From Treponema putidum (GTDB lineage: Bacteria; Spirochaetota; Spirochaetia; Treponematales; Treponemataceae): DNA of 64,000 bases. Below, piece after piece: positions 60,571 through 64,000 of this stretch (position 1 is the first letter of the stretch; each line of letters begins with the position of its first letter). Where the stretch lies: NCBI RefSeq assembly GCF_000755145.1, contig NZ_CP009228.1, positions 1,361,827-1,425,826 on the forward strand, read 5' to 3'. The notes beneath the pieces are model-generated. The model was given only the letters and a program-made list of their open reading frames with translations. It did no database searches and was not told the DNA's origin. The translations under genes were made by a program, and so were the position numbers.

Positions 60571-62355
60571 ATGATTCATAAACGCCTGACAAGGTCGGTG
60601 CCGAAAAGTAAAAAATGGATATTACTTTCGGCCCTTTCTTCATGGATTTCTTTATTGTGCAATACGGCTATTACTTTTGTAACCGTACGCTTTATTTTCG
60701 GCCTATATAATTCTTCGCTTACTAAGGAAACTCTTTTTGTATTATTAGCCGCAGCTTCGGCGGCTCTGATAATAAGGGTCATTGCCGTACGTAAACGCTC
60801 TTACTTTTCGTATAGGGCAGGAACCGAGGTTAAAAGAACATTGCGCTCAATGCTCTACGATAAATTTATTTCGTTAAAGCTTAATTATTCTCAATATATA
60901 AGCATGGCCGAGGTTACTCAAATAGGTACTGACGGAATCGAACAGCTCGATTCTTATTTCGGAGCCTATCTGCCTCAGTTTTTTTTCAGTATGGCAGCTC
61001 CGGTAACCCTTTTTATAATTCTTGCACCGATAAACTTTTTTGCCGCCCTTGTGCTTTTTATCTGTGTGCCTCTAATTCCCCTGTCTATTGCAGCTATTCA
61101 AAAAATCGCAAAGCGTATTTTAAAAAAATATCTTGACGTTTATACGGGACTTGGAGATTCATTTTTGGATAAGCTCCGCGGCCTTATTACATTGAAGGCT
61201 TATTCCGATGATGAAGCTCAGCACAGGGAACTAAATGCCGAAGCGGAAAATTTTAGACGGGTAACTATGAGGGTTTTGACCATGCAGCTTAATTCCATCT
61301 TTGTGATGGATACCGTTGCCTACGGCGGGACAGCCCTCGGTACCATTGTAAGCCTTTATCAGTTAAGGGCAGGAAATCTTTCGATAGAAGGAGCCCTGCT
61401 TTTTATTTTGCTCTGTGCGGAATTCTTTTTACCCCTGCGGGCTCTCGGTTCTTTTTTCCATATAGCGATGAACGGCATAACCGCCGCAAACCGCCTATTT
61501 GAATTGATTGACGTAAAAAGCGATACCTCTCCAATTTTAAGCGAAGCAGAACTTGAAGAAACAGCAAAAAAAATTAAAAGGGCTCAGCCCGTGCTCGAAG
61601 TAAAAAATTTAAACTTTAATTATAACGAGTCAAAATATGCCCTAAAAAATATCTCTCTTGAATTTTTAAAGCCTGGTTTTTACGGCATCGCAGGAGAAAG
61701 CGGGTCGGGTAAATCCACTGCGGCTGCCTTACTGATGGGCTTACAAAAAAACTATTCGGGCGAAATTCTCCTATCGGGAATAGAAGCAAGAAAACTTCCC
61801 GACGAATTTAGAGCTAAGTATATGAACCTTGTTTCTACCGAAAGCTTTTTGTTCGGAGCGTCGGTTAGAGAAAACCTTTTAATAGCAAAGCCTTCTGCAA
61901 GCGATGAAGAATTGATGAGCGTATTAAAAAAGGTACTCTTAGACGAGTTTATCTTAAACAAAAAATCTTTAAAAGACGGTAATTCAGGTTTGGATTTTTA
62001 TATTGAATCCGGAGGAAAGAATTTATCGGGTGGACAGGTTCAGCGTTTTGCCCTTGCACGGGCACTCCTCCATGATGCTGACATTTATATCTTTGATGAG
62101 GCTGTAAGCAATATCGATGTCGAAAGCGAAGATCTTATTTTAAGCACTCTTTATAAATTAAGTAAAACCAAAATAATTATCTTTATTTCGCACAGGCTTG
62201 CAAACATTGAAAATGCGGATCACATCTACGTATTTGAAAAGGGTGAGATAAAAGAGGAAGGTCATCATTCAAGCCTCCTTGAAAAAAACGGAATCTATGC
62301 AAGAATGTATTTGCAGCAGCAAGAACTTGAAAAAATACGGATGGGTGTAAAATGA
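60571..62355 (+). CDS. CydD-like ABC exporter half-transporter
   Basis: The 594-residue protein has an N-terminal six-helix exporter domain (about 15-315) and an ATPase domain with Walker A GIAGESGSGKSTAAA near 380, signature GGKNLSGGQVQRFALARAL near 495, Walker B IYIFDEAVSNID and H-loop ISHR. It resembles CydD, which with CydC exports cysteine/glutathione in cytochrome bd assembly. Since nothing here indicates cytochrome bd, the substrate is uncertain. Its last codons overlap the start of the partner gene (ATGA). Confidence 0.9.
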   Translation: MIHKRLTRSVPKSKKWILLSALSSWISLLCNTAITFVTVRFIFGLYNSSLTKETLFVLLAAASAALIIRVIAVRKRSYFSYRAGTEVKRTLRSMLYDKFISLKLNYSQYISMAEVTQIGTDGIEQLDSYFGAYLPQFFFSMAAPVTLFIILAPINFFAALVLFICVPLIPLSIAAIQKIAKRILKKYLDVYTGLGDSFLDKLRGLITLKAYSDDEAQHRELNAEAENFRRVTMRVLTMQLNSIFVMDTVAYGGTALGTIVSLYQLRAGNLSIEGALLFILLCAEFFLPLRALGSFFHIAMNGITAANRLFELIDVKSDTSPILSEAELEETAKKIKRAQPVLEVKNLNFNYNESKYALKNISLEFLKPGFYGIAGESGSGKSTAAALLMGLQKNYSGEILLSGIEARKLPDEFRAKYMNLVSTESFLFGASVRENLLIAKPSASDEELMSVLKKVLLDEFILNKKSLKDGNSGLDFYIESGGKNLSGGQVQRFALARALLHDADIYIFDEAVSNIDVESEDLILSTLYKLSKTKIIIFISHRLANIENADHIYVFEKGEIKEEGHHSSLLEKNGIYARMYLQQQELEKIRMGVK

Positions 62356-64000
62356 AAAAAAGCGTACTTATAAAAAAATTGATAGTATTTGTAAGACCCC
62401 TTACCGGCGTTATGGCTATAACGGTCATCTTAAGAGTTGCAGGGTTTATCATTGCAGCGGCTATCCCTGTTTTGGGCGGAGCAGGCATAGTCTCTCTTTT
62501 AGGCCTAAAGGTTTTTAATGCTTCGGTTTCCTTAAATTTTGTAATAATAGGACTCATCGTCTGTGCCCTAAGCAGGGGCATCTTTAGATATGGGGAACAG
62601 CTTTCTGGGCATTACATAGCCTTCACCCTCTTGGCTTTGATACGCGATAAAATTTTTGGAGCTATGAGAAGGCTCGCCTTTGTTAAATTACAAAAAAAGG
62701 ATTCAGGCAGCCTTTTGTCTATTATCACCGCCGACATAGAATTGCTCGAAGTTTTTTATGCGCACACAATAGCCCCTGCAACTTCTGCCGTTCTCTACTT
62801 TGTTTTTGCATTAATTATCTTTGCTAAAATACACATTGTTTTGAGCCTGACGGTTGCCCTTATCTATATAGTCATCGGTCTCTTCCTTCCTCTCCTTTTT
62901 GCTAAAATGGATGACGGGGCAGGTGTAGAATACCGTAAAAAAATGAGCTCCCTTAATTCCTTCTTTTTGGATTCCCTTCTCGGTATAAAAGAAATTATCT
63001 TTTTTGACAAGATAAAAGAAAGAAAAGAAAATATAGAAAAAAGAGGCGAGGCCATAAGCGGAACCTTTAAGCTCTTAAAAAACTTTGAGGGTAAAACCTT
63101 TGCTCTTACTGAAGCAGCCCTTACTCTTTGCAATTTTTTAATGCTGGGCATTTCCGCTTTCCTCTTGCTAAACGGAAAAATTGACTTTGCCGCTTTTTTA
63201 ATTTCCAACTTGATGCTTATTTCAGGCTACGGCCCGATAATTGCGGTTTCGGGTCTTGCAGTAAACTTGCAGCAAACCTTTGCTTCCGCAGAGAGGGTTT
63301 TTTCCCTGCTTGAAGAAAACTCGGAATTAGGTGAAGTTACAGACGGTAAAAACATAAATTTTGAAAAAGCCGAAGCCTGTAATATCAACTTTAGATATGA
63401 CGATATGGAAGTCTTAAAAGATGTAAGCGTCTCCATTAAAAAAGATGAGATAGTCGGCCTTTGCGGCAAGAGCGGAAGCGGTAAAAGCACCTTGCTCCGC
63501 CTAATCATGCGCTTTTTCGATCCCCTGTCGGGAGAGGTAAAGATGAACGGCATCGATATTAAAAAGATAAACACGGCAAGTTTACGGGAGGCCGTTTCTT
63601 ACATTACCCAAGAGACCTATATTTTTAAAAAATCCGTTTATGAAAACATCCTCCTTGCAAACAGAAATGCGTCAAAGGAGGAGGTTATCGAAGCTGCAAA
63701 AAAAGCCTCAATCCACGATTTTATTATGAGCCTTCCTGAAGGTTATGATACAAAGATGGCAGAGCTCGGAGGCAACCTTTCAAGCGGCGAAAAGCAGCGG
63801 CTCGGCCTTGCCCGTGCCTTTTTGCACAATGCCCCGCTTCTTTTACTTGATGAGCCTACCGGAAACTTGGACAGCTTAAACGAAGCCGTCATTTTAAATT
63901 CGATATACCAAGAAAAAAAAGACAAGGGCGTTTTAATAGTAAGCCACCGCAAATCCACTGTGAACGCCGCCGATAAAATTGTTTATATCGAAAAGGGAAG
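62352..64000 (+). CDS. CydC-like ABC exporter half-transporter, 3' end outside the window
   Basis: The gene begins at ATG 62352 inside the previous stop and is open to 64000 (549 codons). It has an exporter membrane domain (LRVAGFIIAAAIPVLGGAGI, GIFRYGEQLSGHYIAF) and an ATPase domain with Walker A GLCGKSGSGKSTLLRL, signature GGNLSSGEKQRLGLARAF, Walker B LLLLDEPTGNLD and H-loop VSHRK. The variant signature LSSGE and the pairing with the upstream gene indicate a heterodimeric CydDC-type exporter. Only the last few residues are likely to be missing. Confidence 0.9.
   Translation, partial: MKKSVLIKKLIVFVRPLTGVMAITVILRVAGFIIAAAIPVLGGAGIVSLLGLKVFNASVSLNFVIIGLIVCALSRGIFRYGEQLSGHYIAFTLLALIRDKIFGAMRRLAFVKLQKKDSGSLLSIITADIELLEVFYAHTIAPATSAVLYFVFALIIFAKIHIVLSLTVALIYIVIGLFLPLLFAKMDDGAGVEYRKKMSSLNSFFLDSLLGIKEIIFFDKIKERKENIEKRGEAISGTFKLLKNFEGKTFALTEAALTLCNFLMLGISAFLLLNGKIDFAAFLISNLMLISGYGPIIAVSGLAVNLQQTFASAERVFSLLEENSELGEVTDGKNINFEKAEACNINFRYDDMEVLKDVSVSIKKDEIVGLCGKSGSGKSTLLRLIMRFFDPLSGEVKMNGIDIKKINTASLREAVSYITQETYIFKKSVYENILLANRNASKEEVIEAAKKASIHDFIMSLPEGYDTKMAELGGNLSSGEKQRLGLARAFLHNAPLLLLDEPTGNLDSLNEAVILNSIYQEKKDKGVLIVSHRKSTVNAADKIVYIEKG

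Noticed and set aside
60571-64000. CydDC-like exporter as the transporter for the double-glycine LysM protein
   Set aside because: Neither half-transporter has an N-terminal C39 peptidase domain; both start directly with membrane helices.

Overview
The window looks like the chromosome of an oral spirochaete of the Treponema denticola / T. putidum type. This is inferred from gene content, since no search was possible. The DNA is AT-rich. Lipoproteins have a relaxed spirochaetal lipobox (LIYGC, LFSAC). A thioredoxin reductase / thioredoxin / selenoprotein GrdA operon marks Stickland-type glycine reduction. Rubrerythrin, ferritin and a large surface-protein repertoire fit an anaerobic host-associated spirochaete.

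Layout. 1-5.4 kb: tandem minus-strand family of TPR lipoproteins, with an interposed LysM protein that carries a double-glycine-type leader and is followed by a frameshifted surface-protein tail. 5.5-11.7 kb: rubrerythrin, a RecQ-family helicase, palindromic repeats, recO, a HEAT-repeat protein and tgt. 11.7-15.6 kb: repeats, an XRE regulator with tandem operator-like repeats, a relBE-type toxin-antitoxin pair and a frameshifted C26 peptidase. 15.6-30.3 kb: LamG/FN3 and giant TPR proteins, deoC, ferritin, an ABC-2 exporter, an M20 peptidase, mgtE, a polyprenol-kinase-like protein, a HAD phosphatase and trxB-trxA-grdA. 30.4-40.6 kb: a 10-kb minus-strand cluster with a FecCD/FepC-type ABC importer, a CobN-type chelatase large subunit split in two, and ChlD- and ChlI-type AAA+ motor subunits. 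This is the best candidate for an unusual system, plausibly uptake and metal removal or exchange of a metallated tetrapyrrole. 40.6-46.8 kb: type I restriction remnants (two inverted hsdS pieces, a HAD gene, hsdR, no hsdM) around a higBA locus whose toxin is broken. 47-53 kb: NhaC antiporter, CDP-alcohol phosphatidyltransferase, PC4-like protein, a DAHP synthase-RNase HI fused ORF and thiI. 52.3-57.9 kb: a surface cluster (barrel, giant lipoprotein, related secreted protein) facing a truncated MazF with intact antitoxin. 58-64 kb: ZnuBC-like importer, Rpn-type nuclease and a CydDC-like exporter cut by the window edge.

Reading frames break at A/T homopolymers in at least five genes (LysM gene A7, tgt A7, C26 peptidase T8, ABC permease T6, cobN A9). 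One of these, tgt, is a housekeeping gene, so single-base sequencing errors must be excluded before any of them is read as programmed frameshifting or gene decay. The LysM case has a classical slippery heptamer directly before the stop codon and is the strongest candidate for a real recoding event.

No tRNA, rRNA, CRISPR array, intact insertion sequence or recognisable riboswitch was seen. Gene functions are assigned from motifs visible in the translations and from remembered family features.
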